Below are positions 29,506 through 43,100 of a stretch of DNA of 64,000 nt, one piece after another. A program made the translations under genes and the position numbers. Source of the DNA: Auanema rhodensis (lineage: Eukaryota; Nematoda; Chromadorea; Rhabditida; Rhabditidae); the NCBI GenBank assembly GCA_964057225.1, contig OZ059895.1:6448001-6512000 (forward strand), read 5' to 3'. Positions within the stretch are counted from its first letter, which is position 1; every line of letters starts with the position of its first letter. The notes under the pieces were generated by a model, which saw nothing but the letters and a program-made list of their open reading frames with translations, searched no databases and had not been told where the DNA came from.

Positions 29506-29603
29506 ACACAAAAAAAAAGAGAGCTTAACTATATATAATAGTTAACTTCGGAATTAGTATAGTAATTGAAACTTTGTATAACTAACCTGTATAATTTTTC
29601 TTG

Positions 29604-29609
29604 AATAAA
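29604..29609 (+). terminator. Poly(A) signal AATAAA of the PLP-lyase gene
   Basis: AATAAA lies 98 bp after the lyase stop codon; the position fits a nematode 3' UTR. Confidence 0.6.
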
Positions 29610-29639
29610 TAATTAGAAAACTATAGATTGAGTAGTTTA

Positions 29640-32600
29640 ACTAAGCTGCTAACCTGTGTTCAGAAATTCCGTTGGTGATTTTGGGGAAACATTGGAGTTC
29701 ATCATGGGACAAGTTTTTAAACCGCGCTTAGCTTTGGTAACCTAGCTTTATGAGATCATCTGTGGTCATACAGCCAAATCACCAAAGGTAAGCACTTTGT
29801 GTTCAGGGAAGACATTAAATGGAGTAAAAATTTAAAAAAAAATTAAATCACAATCACATCAACACCAATGAAGTTAAAGTGTGTCTGCTGACAGAAGCGA
29901 TTGAAGCAGGAGAAGCAAAAGCATGATTAGCTGATAGATGGCTGGATGGGCCGCCGCCACCCTCGTTGTCGTCGTCGTCGTCGCAAGTCTGAGAGCACTA
30001 CGCAAACAGTACGATGTCGACCTCATGATGACGATGATGACGATGAGGGCGGAGGCGACAGAACCGACAGAACGATAGTTAGGCCAAAGCATCAGATTGA
30101 AAATAGCAAGAGAAGTATGGAGAGAATATTGGGAAGCGATAGTTATGAATAATGGAACTCGGAATTCCAAAATAGTTCGATCACCCACGCCGGACAGGAT
30201 CATGAATTAGTATGAGAATAGTAGACTGAAAAGAAGACGAATTGATAGCGCTGAGAGAACCAGAGATAGAGAAGTCATCAGATGAAGCGAAAAGAGAGAA
30301 AAAGTTGACGATGACGATGATGATGAGAAACTGAAGATCGAACGGAGTCAGTCAAGAGAAAACCACAGAACGATAGACAGAACGGTAGTGACAAGACTGG
30401 TCGAAGTTGTCCTGGAATTTCAACCACCCCCAGCTCGCACAGATCGAAGAATAGAATGTATGAAAATGAATCTTTTTTTTCTTTTCTTCATTTTTAATTG
30501 CTTTCTTTAGATGACATTTAAAGAAAAAAACTAAGATGAAGAATGGTAAATAATAGAAAAATATAGAAATTAATTCATTTGTTTTAAAACAAAAGAAAGT
30601 TTAGTACTTTACCAAAAAGACCTAGACCATGTGTTATGCAAAGTTAGAAATCGTTATAAACAACATCAGAAGAAAACTGACATCTTCTACCAACTTTGAC
30701 ATTTTCATGTTCAAAAAATGTGAAAGTAGCCTAGTTTGACATGGCAAATACTAATTAGAAGAAAGCAAAAAAAGGTAAATCAATTAGGGAGTGGATAAAT
30801 TGGATCAACAGAGACAAACAGGTTGAGGAGTATGGATACCAAGAGAAGGAACTGACGAATATCCGAGCTGTGCCCAGAATTTATGAAGGACTGTAGGTTT
30901 TCCAAGTCCTACAACACGATGATGAAACAGAGTAGCTAGATTGAACCAAGCCAACCAACCAATCAGTCGCCTCTTCAGACTACTACTGATATGGAAATGA
31001 AAAACGCGCAGCGCCGGCCCGGCCCCTCGATCAGTCAGGGGGCGGTCCGTAATGCTAGGAAATACTGTCTGACTGTCTAACTGACTCTCCCATGATTTCA
31101 ACGCTATCATAGCTATACAGTCCAATAGTCGGGTGATCTCCACGATTTAAGTACTATCTTAAAATGGAATGAAACAATAGCTTGTTTCAGTTAGGATCAA
31201 AATCTCGAAAAAATATTCTAGAATAAGCTGCTGTGTCCAAAAGTTTATGCATCTGGTTGGTAGCGCTTTCAGCTGATAACGAGGAGAAAAAACACGGAAT
31301 GCATATAGCAAAAGTCCGTGTCGTTTTCATTGTTATCATGGCCAGCGAACAATTTTGACCATCAGAATCCAATTTCTGACCTGCTGGTTCCATTTGGATC
31401 GTTTTTCTTTAAAGCCCCCGTTGCATATTTGAATTTATTGCAGATAGAATTGGCGGCAAACGTATAGATGATTTCAATGTTTTTCTAAGAAGTTTTAGAC
31501 ACAAAAGTTCGAGAAAAGGGAGAGCATACGCTGGTTGTTGGGTTTGGATATCTACTAATAATAAAAAATAAGAACTATTCATGAAAAAAGAAAACAAAAC
31601 AGATAAAAGCATGAATTATTTGATAAAAAAGGAATTATAAATTTACAACCGATTGTTTAGATAAAATTGCCAATTCAAACCAATGAACTTATTTTCTTAT
31701 AGGGCCAATTACGAAATGATAAAAGAAAATCTGCAAGAAAAGCAATAGAATGACAGGGCTACCATGAAAATAAGCCGAACCTTATCGTCTTGTTTATTTA
31801 AAATACAAATTAGGATAGACATCGTCAGCTTCACTGATTGAACACTGCTACCTCCTCGTTATTCCAACTATCCTCCCAGCCACTCTCTTTACGCTATGCT
31901 ATTATCGCTGTTTAGAACTTCACACTCGTTTTTATCTCGACCGGTTTTCATAGGCGGCACTTTCGTTGTCATCATACTCTTTTCATGCTCTCTTCTTCAA
32001 TTTTGCCCCCATCTACTCTCAACATCGTTCGTCCATTCAGCGTGACCATCGTTGTATATTGCACTGAATATGTTGAAGGCGAAAAACAGTTGACTGAAGA
32101 GGCCTATACGCTAAACTGAGGAAAACGGTACAAGCGTGGAAAGGTGGTTACTAGGGTTCACAGCATGAGCTCGGAACGGTTATAATTCAATTGCCACCAC
32201 ACCCTTCCTTTCAGGCAAATCGGAAGACATCGACGTTGATGAGTCGACGTCAACGTCCTTCCACTCATCAAGTGATGATAAATCAATTCGGGTCTCATTT
32301 CTCTTCTTCTTCTTCTTCTTCTTCTTCTTCATTCTTCATCACAACTGTATTGACAGTCTCTCTCTCTCTCTCTTTAGCAATTCATTCTAGCATTTTCTCT
32401 TTAAGTCAATGATAAGATAATGTTTTGAAATTCATAAGGAATACAATTACAACGAAAATGAGAGAAGGGTAATAGATACTATCAAATTGTGGAAATTTAA
32501 ACTTTGAAAACAATAGCAATTCAGCCTCCTTATTACTCTAGCTGATCAACGAGAACGTGAAATTTTCATTGCGAAACACAAACAGACAAATCATTGAAAA

Positions 32601-35320
32601 ATCACATATTAGGTCGCGCACGAAAACCCATCTACAACAAGAAATAATCCAATATCAGGTTCACAATTCCTACATATATTGTATATCGTAAGAGACTTCC
32701 CTCAAATTCGATCATTCCCTAACTTTTTCTAACTGTGTAGGACATGTAAATCACTTCTTCATGCACTTTTTTACAAACACATTGTTTCCAAACAGAACAA
32801 AGAGCCATCAGTATCTTAAAGATGATATGAAGAAACAATTTCAATATTTATGACGAAATATCTCCTTGGGTTTATTCATATCTTTTTCTCTGTTTTCTCT
32901 CCCTCTCTTCTCAAAACTGTATATAAAAACTATTATATAATCACATGTTGCCATCATATCTTATGAGCAATAGAGGCACAAGTTGTAAATCGTGCAGCAA
33001 TCAACCATCATCAGTTACGTCAATTCTTCAGATGTCATCGGGTCATCAAATCCAAATCAACCCTAAAAGGTATAATACTGTCCTATAGCCGAAGGTTATG
33101 CGAATACTTTCGTATCTTGCCTTCCCGAAACAATCTAGTATTGACGGTCAGTGTCCGGAAGCTATTTTTATGAAGATTATATTTGTCAAGCTCAGAGTTT
33201 CATGCAATTGCATAAATACGGTACGCTTAAATATATTCCTCTCTCTTTTCACTTTACCCAACCAAGTTGGCACATGAAATCAAGTAAAATTTGGCAAAAC
33301 CTGATCTGACAGTGCCCATAAAAACGAAGAACGACAAATGACACAAATAAGGAAATTCCTAATATTGCATCTAACTTCGCAATAAGGAAAATGAATGTTA
33401 TGTTTGCTTAAACAAAACAAAACTGAAAAAGAATAAAATGTGTCAAACCCAAAAAAATCAAATATTTGCAACTATTTTTGCATAAATAAGCTAAGAAATT
33501 ACCGATTTATAGGTTAGACTATGAATCGTCAGCTTGGTACAACAACAAAAAATACAATTTTGTTTTTAAAAAAACAGCATTTGTCCTTGCTTCCGTTTGC
33601 AATAAAAAATCTGGCTTTATGTCGTCTTCCAACTGTTTCATATAAAAGGAATGTCATGGCTGGAAATTGCTTTCCAGAGTATTTTGAATCAAAAAAGGGC
33701 ATTGTTTTTATCATCACAATGGATCTCCCGCCCTTCAGCTGAGTCAGACTTATCTGCTCTCCAATGTTTCAAAACTAAGAATTTCATTTTTCGCAACTTC
33801 AATTTCATTTTTGAGTGCACAAATGGAGACAATGAAAATTTGAATAAAAAAACTTGCAAGACCTAGGGTCCAATTAGATATTTTATCATTTGGACCATCT
33901 AGACATGGGAACATCAGTTTGAGTAATCTACTACACTATCCCAACTCATAATAGCGCTATGATATAAAAGAAATATAAATAATCAATAAATTACGATAAA
34001 ATCATATTTTCGATCGACATTTCTCCAGATTTGGCAAGAAATCTCGACAATCTAAAAACTAATCCGACCCAAATTTGTCTTGACCGCTTAGAAGAAGAGA
34101 GATTATTATAAGGGTAAAGATTAATAATAATTAAAGTATTAATTATCCTACAGAGTACATAGTACTCTAAACTTAAATCGAAACATATACTTTAAAACTA
34201 AATATGAATATGCACTCAATGTTCTGTAAGGTAAAATATGACAAGAATCAAACCAGATCAAAAATATATAATGAATACATCAACTACATAAGACCGGATA
34301 TGTAAGGAATGTAGGATTCATATTGTTCTGTCTACTTGATTCATAAGCATATGTAGCAAGTTTCTCTCCTTTCACAAGTTTTTTTCTCTTAGCCTCTCGA
34401 ACCACCTCTCTTTCAGCATACTTGCACATACCAGTAAGCACGTAAACTACACAAAACCAAATTAAACATATACAATAGAACAATTCCTGAAGGCATAAAG
34501 ACTTTGGAAATTGAAAGAGTCCATCACGCAGAATAATACAAACGAATGATAAAGCTCTATTCGAATAAAAATATAGTTAAGCCAATATTGTTGAGATATC
34601 AACAACATTTTTTAATTTGCTTAAACTATTTTCATATTCAACGATTTAACAAAAAAAATAAAGATTAATATAACAACTAAAATGGAAACCAACCGCTTCG
34701 GCATCACATATCGATCAAAATGAAAACTATAATTTTGAAGTGTGCATGATAACGTAAATATTCCAATTAGTCATAAATTCACCAATTCCCCCTGAGAAAA
34801 TGTATCAGGTTCCCATGCAAAAATCAAACTTTCCCGCTACATCTTAATATAAATTTCAAACTACATTAATTAAAAATAAATAATTTGAAATTAATCTGAA
34901 AATTCACCGGATATTATGAATAAATTTTGAAAAAATAATTAAATTAAAATTTAAATCTTTTAACACAATTATGAGTTAATTGCACATTTGTTTTGTTAAC
35001 ATTTATTTAACAAGCCAAAAAAGAAAAAATAAACTTAACAAGACCTGTAAAAAAACAACTACAAGCTGCAAGCATTGTGTGAAGACGAGAAGATCAAGGC
35101 ATAACCAAAGCTAGAGAAGAAAAAGCTTATAAAAAAACGAAGACTCATCAAATATCAAACACTAGGAGTTGGCATTGTTCTGAAGAAGAACTCAAGTTAA
35201 GGTTGCTCAGGAGACAAGAGTGAGACAACTTCCAGAAAATTAATTATTTGAATATAGGTCAATTTAAAAGACACTGAACAAATTAAGAAATCAGAATGTG
35301 ACTATTCAATCTTAAAGTAC
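29640..35320. other. Intergenic region, no supported gene
   Basis: 5.7 kb. A potential stem at about 29679-29785 (TTGGTGATTTTGG with CCAAATCACCAA) may be an RNA structure. GC-rich patches occur at 29940-30070 (CGTCGT-type repeats) and 30990-31050. A CTT run lies at about 32300-32331 and a CT run at about 32359-32375. Open frames here are short, lack ATG starts or homology, and look like chance. Confidence 0.55.
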
Positions 35321-36696
35321 TTAGGCAGACACGGCGCCAGCAGCTCCTTGTTGTCGTTTTCTAACTCCATGATTGTAGACATGAGCAAGATTGACCTCAG
35401 TGGTGGTTATTTGATCCTTTACATAATCCAGTTCCTCTGTTAGTTCAGCGATTTGCTATAATCCGATGGATGAATTTATTTTAAGTAATTATTTCGTTTA
35501 TCCCTCAGCACAGGATATCGCATGTTACACATACCTTGTCTACTGTGGTCTTATTCTTAACCAATAGCTCTTTAGCTTTATCTAATTCAAATTCAACCAT
35601 AACATTAGCTCCAAGCCAGATTCCAACCTGAATGAATTGAATTAGATTTTGGAAGCAAAATAACAAATAATTATCTAAAAAATTAAGCTTTCTTGGAGCC
35701 TTCGATAAGTTCCAAGACTTAACCCAGTATTAAAATAACTAAAATAACGGGATATAGTATAGCTTAGCTTGGTGGAGATTTTATTCTTCGCGATTAAAAT
35801 GCTCCTGGTTAGCTCATTTACGGGATAATATCTATATCCGTTAAATCCGGCACTTGGGGAAGATTACAGCTATGAGCGAGCAATATATAACAGTTTAAAA
35901 AATATTTGAGTTTTTGGTAAATAATTATTTCTCTATCTATATTTAAAATAGTGCACTTGAAATATTTTACTTATTCCAATCAAAGAAAAATCAGGAGTAA
36001 GTACCCACGGGGAATTATATTTTGTCACTAGTTCTTCCATCTTTTCCGCAATACTATTACAATAATATTCTCTACCTACCTTATCAGGGTTAGTTACTTT
36101 AGCCTTAGTGTATACCTCCTCAGCTAGTAAATAAGTGGTCTCAAAAGATTCCCCCTTTTCCTGTAAATGCAAAGTTATAAACTGGGAAAGAATGACCAAC
36201 GAACTTTCTTCTCTAACAGAACTTCAAGAATACCAAGACTGTTGGCAAACTCAGGGATTTTTTCTGATAATCTGAATTACACTGTTAAGTATAATAAATT
36301 ATTAAAATAGAATACCTAGCCTTTTGCTGTCGCATGCTATTCTCGATAAATTTATATTTTTTGTATTTCTCATCCATGAGCTTAACAGCTTCTTCAACTG
36401 ATAATTTTTCCTTGCTAAGCCAAGAATCAACATCTTCCTGAAAATAAAAAAATTAGCCATTATAGTATAAGCTTAAGAAGTGAAAAGTTCTTTTTTGTTT
36501 TCCGATTTCATAAGTACATAATGAAAAAATATATAAATAGTACCAAATGAAGCAAACAATTTTTTTCTTTCAAGTTTCACAATATCACAAAATATTACTT
36601 AAAAAAGTCTGAACGAAAATATTCAGAATAAAAATGAATGAAACTTACAACTACTTCCATAGCAGGAATGCCACGCTTGCTTGCAATATCTGTCAT
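35321..36696 (-). CDS. pfd-3: Prefoldin subunit 3 (VBP1)
   Basis: Six exons (36649-36696, 36316-36437, 36205-36271, 36080-36160, 35535-35627, 35321-35455) give 181 residues plus TAA. Prefoldin is a hetero-hexameric cytosolic chaperone that passes nascent actin and tubulin to the CCT chaperonin; subunit 3 is an alpha-type subunit. The sequence follows the family closely: EDVDSWL, DEKYKKYKFIE, KIPE, SFETTYLLAEEVYTKAKV, DKVGIWLGANVMVEFELDKA, and QITTTEVNLAHVYN. N- and C-terminal coiled coils flank the beta-hairpin region. The ATG at 36696 follows TTTTTAG-A, consistent with trans-splicing. Exon 3 uses GTTCGT as donor and the upstream of two possible acceptors, the only choice that keeps the frame. 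Confidence 0.94.
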
Positions 36697-37619
36697 TCTA
36701 AAAATATATATGTTATTTTTTTCAATTCTTAGACAACAAATGAATTAAAAAATATAAACATAATTAAAGTAATATAACGACGTTATTTCCAGAACATAAT
36801 TTAATATTAGTATGTACGCAATGTACGCAATTTTATAATGAAAACGTCCTTATTTCTAATGCATGGCTGTTGTTAAAATAAATACGCAATCCAATAAAAA
36901 TAATTTCAAATAGGAAAAAAATACCCATTGAAAACAAGCAATTTGAAGTTATACAGAAATATATTTATTTCATACTTCTTTCTAAGGATTATATGGATTT
37001 ACTTTATAATCATCTTACAAAATTTGGACAGAGCTATAGTACATTTTGAATATGTATTTGCATTGTTAGGAAAAGGTTCGCAGAACTATGCATTTGCTTG
37101 GAAATCGGTTAATATAATCTAGTGTAAGATGTTATTATATGGTGTTAGCATCTAAAAATAATTGAATATATGTTGTTTCGCCATAAAAACCACCTTTAAT
37201 TAATTTTACTCGATTTACCGTGAAGCTATTCATAGAATTTCTTTTCTTAGTTGCTTATTCTTGCATGAAATAGCCTGATGAAATATGTAATAAACTTTTC
37301 CAATTTATAACATATATTCATAGAAAAACAAAAAATAAGAAATTAAATTGCCCACTAGCTAGACAACTAAATAAATGTCAACTAAATAAAATTGTGTTTC
37401 ACCATTAAATTTCGCCTATATTAGTATATCGTATCGTAATCCATTGTGATTCTGAATAATTATATATTGAACTATATATTTGAATTGTTGCTGAGAATAG
37501 AGATAATAAGAGAATGATACTTTATGATCTGCTTCTGTCTGAATACTATCTCTAAATTCCAGTTCCATTTAGGTTTATCACTTATATTCTCAAGATATGG
37601 ATAATATAGATAATATGAG

Positions 37620-37620
<1 letters not shown>

Positions 37621-37676
<56 letters not shown>
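37621..37676. repeat. (TA)n microsatellite
   Basis: About 56 bp of almost pure TA, read directly. Confidence 0.95.
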
Positions 37677-37678
<2 letters not shown>

Positions 37679-40020
37679 CATATATATATTCTTTGTAGAA
37701 AACGAAATACCACGAACATGTTATTCAGTCTTTTATTAGTTTTTACTTTATTCTATAACATTAAAGTTGACAATTTTGCTTCCTTTTAAGCTTTTTCAAG
37801 TTCTTTACAATATTCAGAAAAGAAAACCGTTGATTTGATGGAAGTAATAGATTCTGAGTTTATTTTGTGAGGTACTCAAAAAGAACGATCCCCAAAAATT
37901 CTTATCGAGACCCCTTTTCACAAAAGAGAAGGAATGAGAGGGGAAGCTATTATGCTAGGCACGGAGAGAGATAGTGGGGAAACAGAGACTGCTAACACCC
38001 CACATTTCCTCACAATACTGGTTATCGTCCAGTTCTATCAGTACCGGATTAGAGCAAAGACAGACAGCAAAAGACCCAATCAATCGGCATCTTCTTCATG
38101 GACTTCATTCTTTAGTATTCGTCATTTTCTTCTGATCTCCTTGTTCTGAAGAAAACTCGAATAGCAGGAATCAGATTAAGCACAAGCCGAGACTTCATTT
38201 GGACTGTGTACGATCTTTGTACCCTCTGCCTTCGAAAATTGAACAAAGTGCAGGGAAGCCGCATGGATAAATCCTCAAGAGGCTTCGCTCGAGCACTAAC
38301 TTAAATGCGTAGGCTGCCTTCTAATTAATGCTGCAGGTCCGCTTTGAGTGCTTTGTGAGTGTTCATTCTTATTTCAACAAAATATAATGAAAACCATTCA
38401 GGCAGTTTGCTTCTGTGACACCATATGCAGAAATGCCCTCAAGTTTTCAGATGGCCCTTGAATAGATTGAGCGCATCGTCAACTGTTATCGATATTCTTC
38501 TACACATGACTCCACTCATAGTCTGTCAGCCATCAGTTTAGCTGATCTATCTGTCTGTCCGTCAGCCAGTCGTCTGAAGGCCGCCTGCTGCCCATAGACT
38601 GCTCATTCATTTTAAGTCTTTTCACTTCTCACCACGAATACCCCTTCTCACCAAAGCCTTTACCCTAACAAGAGCAGGAGTAGCAACAGCGGCGCGCCTA
38701 TTCAAGAATCGTAACACGATTACATCGCATCGATCGTTTCAACCCCTTTCCCAATAGAAAACGAAGAATAGGAAAAGTGAGAAGGTTGCATATATGTATT
38801 CTTCTCCATAAGACGATTCTATTTTTCAACTCAACACCAAAAACTCACCTTCAAAGACTTCGAAACTTGACCATAGAATTATTCATTCAACCCCGGAAAA
38901 ATAATATCAAATAAGGCAGACTGACACTTTCAGATGCTGTCTCTCCCAATAATAGAAGTTCTTCTGACATGCTCCAATCATTCTATAGTTCTACTAGATC
39001 AAAGAAACTCAATTAAACAACAGAAGCGCAGTTAGTCATTTCATCCTATCACCAACTGGCCCTTTCTCTATTAACGTCTTTCATCACTGGCAAGCCGATG
39101 TCATCATCAACGTCGTACACTGGTAGACAGCGTAAAACGACCTCTGGACCCGTACTCGGTTTCTCTACAGCTTTCATTAAATAAAAATTTGGAGAGATAT
39201 GAACGATTTTACTACGAAAGAAAACTGTAAAAAAGGCAATCAGTCTTGGATATTCTTAAGCTAAAGTGAATTTATTAAGTATCAAAGATCTAACAATTAC
39301 TTCTTGAGAAGTAACTCCGAAATAATATTATAAGAGACATCAAGAATAGAATACGAATACTTATTGCAGAACGTCAGCTTTATGAATAATTATGATCTAC
39401 AATGAAATTAAGCAATGAAGAACATGCCTGGAGCTAATTGAAGCAATTTCACGACCTGTATACTCTCTCAGTTAAATACAGTGCTTTCCGAAACTGGATT
39501 TTGTAATTTGGCGAGATGTAGAGAGAAATCCACATTAAAAGCCCTTTCCTATGTAATATATGCTATAACAATTGATACAAACAGTTTAAAATTATGAAAG
39601 GATTTAACAAGGACTTGGTCCTATTGTTTGATTTCACGGGTCTACATGAAAGAAAAAACTTTATGTACTCTACGATAGCTGTTGCTATTAACTAAGTTTT
39701 TTGATAGATTAGAACATTGGTCATTAGATCTTACAGTACACAACAGTTTTTACAATCTAGTTGTTTTCTTATCTCACATGATATTATTCTGTTTTAATTA
39801 TATGAGCGTTGCTGCAATCAGGAAACCTTATATAAGCTTTAATTAACCGAAATCTAAGAGATCCTACAATTTCAATAATTTTAAAGAAAATAATCATAGC
39901 TTTCATCAATTCTCGTCTATTGGCTTCTTTCAATTTGATTACTGGCATTGAAGAATTTCACAGAGTATTATTTTTCTTGCAAAGCAGTTAAGATAAATAT
40001 TTTCTACAAGATTTTACAAT

Positions 40021-40160
40021 TTAAAATTGCTTCACAATATTTTACTTGAATGTCCATCACCTCACCGCATTAAGAAATCAACCGGTTTTCCAGTTTCCAC
40101 GATAACCGGGCTGTCTTTCACAGTACAGCGGGGTGCTTGTGCTATTCGGAATTACGTAAA
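40021..40160 (+). repeat. Left copy of a 140-bp inverted repeat pair
   Basis: Matches the reverse complement of 45265-45399 along its whole length, with a small indel near ACCGGGCTGTCTTTCAC and one T/A change. It starts TTAAAATTGC and ends ATTACGTAAAA. It could be the arm of a non-autonomous transposon about 5.4 kb long, or one of two copies of a short dispersed repeat. Confidence 0.85.
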
Positions 40161-43100
40161 ATGAGAAACGTAGGACATGGAAAGGACAATTCTCTCTTCA
40201 AAAGAATGCTGACGCATGTGGTCATAACGAAGTGAAGAGGAATTTAAGAGATGAAACATCGCAGGTTTCCGGAAGCGAAAAAATTCGTCATGCAAACTAG
40301 AAAAGGAATCATCTGCCCTCTTTTCAGTTGTTTGTAACACGAAAAATGGTTAACAAACTTGAAGCAAACTAGCAGAACTAAAGCATTCTCTTTGATACCC
40401 TATACATTTGCCCTTCAGTCGTATTTAACCTTTTTACGTACGTTTATTACTTTACAAAAAATGAACTAAGATTAAAGCAAATACATGTTAATCAAATACT
40501 ACTATATCTTAGGATTACTTAAACTATTAGCAATGTTGTGAACTCTGGAACATAGCCATAACCTTCTTCTTGTTTACTCAAACTCACCCCTACGTTCCAA
40601 CTCTATATGCTGTTTATAAATAAGTAATACTTCGAGATAGTTCAACAATTAAATTGCAACAGCCGAATCTGAATCTTGTTCTGATGCAGACTCCCGACGG
40701 GACTCTCCAGCTCGTCCGTCATACGATCGCATCTGGGTTTTCGCTCCTTTTACCCTCTAGGGATCATGATCTACAGGCCGATCGAGAGTGGGAAAGGAAA
40801 AGAGCAAATTGTAAAGAAGTTCTTGGTAATATTGCAGTATATGTCAGTATCGCCGATTCTTCTACCAGCTGCCGGATTTCATTTTTTTAAACCATGCGTG
40901 GGTACAAATTTCCATGAACTGCAAGGCAACAACAGATGCCCATAAATAACAGCAACGAGCCTAATTTAGCTTTATTTCTATGCGGATTATGACCATTCAA
41001 TGATTTTCAATCTTTTCACAGACAGCAATTTTCTATAATGTGTACCTGCGCACAGCTGGCTTCATTTAGCCTTTTCCTTCCAAAACCCTGTGCACTGTTC
41101 TTATTTCTTATATATACATTATAATAGTGAGAGATTTATTTTAAATAGATATGTAATATATAATCTCGGAAACACTTTATTATACTGGAGTTTCATTAAA
41201 ATTGTAGCAAAAATCATTCTCAATAGTCGTGCTATAGCCTGCCATTCAGAGCTAGCAAAACGTTTATCTATAATAGCTTAATCTTTGCTTATTCCATATT
41301 AATTTACGGCACAATGACAAAGGCTACGAAAACTAAAAAGTTCAAATTCGGTCCCTATTACCCCAGCATGATCTAAGCTCTTACTGAAGTTCGTAATAAA
41401 AAAAACTAGGCACGACCCTGCGCAGCGGTATGTAGGTAAATTAGTGAGTAACGAGGTGTGCTGAGTGAGACAAGCCAGACTTACGCCATACAAACGAACT
41501 ATGTGAGCCAAACAATCCACAAAGGGGTCGGCCGAGGTCAAGTAAGCATTCTCCACGGCCTGAGCCTCAAAGATGCTGAGAGTAAAGAAGTGGGGAAACG
41601 AGACGGACAAATACTGTTGGTTAACAGTCGGCAAATGGGCGGGTAAATGCAAACGCATTTCCGTTTCCTTATCCAGAAAGCAAAGAAATTGAACCGCCGG
41701 CCGCGGAAGCCCATTTCTCTCTGGCGCTCGACTGCATGCCACAACTATGTGGCTTTACAAACAAAAATGACTGTCAAGTGGAAATAAGAAGGAGGCACGT
41801 TACTCGCCATCACGATGATGAAAGTTTGTCTTTCACAATAATAACAAATATATGTCCAAATACATTCTTTTGACGACCATACTCATAAGAGATTTTGCCC
41901 AAACAGCCTATCAGATAACGCGGAATAAACGCAAGGTCTATACACAAAGTTTGCACTATCAACACCCATATGAAAGCGCACATACTCGTAAAAATACCCT
42001 ATTGTATAGAAAGATTGATCTTCCGCTGCATTTTCTCCAATTCACATGCATACATATTAAACCTCTCATACATTAATTCTGTTTAGCAATATAAGTCTAC
42101 TCTATTAAATTACAATCAATCAGAATAGCAGGATAATTCATTGCTAACGAAAACCTATACATGGAATATAATATGAGCATCATTAAGCTTTCATAAAATC
42201 TAGCTTTCGCAATAAAATCGAAAAATTATCAAAGAAAAAACTGTAATTGGGCAGAAAGAACCGCCTGTTGTAAACTGTTATCTTGAAATGTACGCAATGT
42301 ACGTGATCAATCGTAGATAGGTAATTCAAAGTTATTTTTCTTGCTAAACTTGTAGTGAACGGTTGTTATAAATGTCAACAAAATTTACATATTTTTGGTA
42401 TGCACTTAGTGCTTTAAACGGTTCGGCTTGGTCTTTAATTTCATTTATGTTTTTTATTTTCTTTTTCTGTTTCTTTGTCAAGAATGTATGATAATGACCC
42501 TTATTCAAGTATTTGGCGGTTCATGAAGAGAAAACACGATCGAACATTCTAAGAAAGCGCTCTATATGGCAATAATGAATTAACCGGAGGCAGGATGCTC
42601 GTGTATTATTGTGTTTTCGTCTATTGGGACTGCTCTTCACACAAATTGTTCTATTCGATTTTGAATTCTCTCATTTGTCGATCCTATTTCATTCATTCTA
42701 TTGATGCATCACACAGTCTTCGCTGTTCATTAACAAAGCTCTTCTTTCTTCTTTATTTCATGCTTTTGCTAGCGAAGAAAAAGAGCAGAATATGACAACT
42801 CGGAACGTTGAACCAAATCATTACCAGAACAAAGAAGTATATGAATTCGTGGCTTTCCGGTCGCTCCATTCGCCGTTGTTCTCTCATATACTGCCTGGGG
42901 CGTTCTACAGAGCTTTAAAGCTTTTTCTTATCTAAACGGCTTTTCAACATTCAGTTTGCGGCTAATTCGCATCTCCGCGCTTCAGTGCTTACTAATACCC
43001 CATCTTTCACGGACACCAATCGCTCAAGCAACTACGAATACTCAAAAGTTGCTGGAGCAGATCCCGCGCCAATTTTCGCTTCAATCGGCGCCAATTTTCA

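Noticed and set aside
34280-34483. Basic 67-codon minus-strand frame
   Set aside because: The frame begins with TTG rather than ATG, there is no homology, and no splice context extends it.
41299-41742. 147-codon minus-strand frame between the 140-bp inverted repeats
   Set aside because: No recognisable domain, overlapping long frames on both strands, Cys/Leu-rich composition without codon bias, no transposase motifs.
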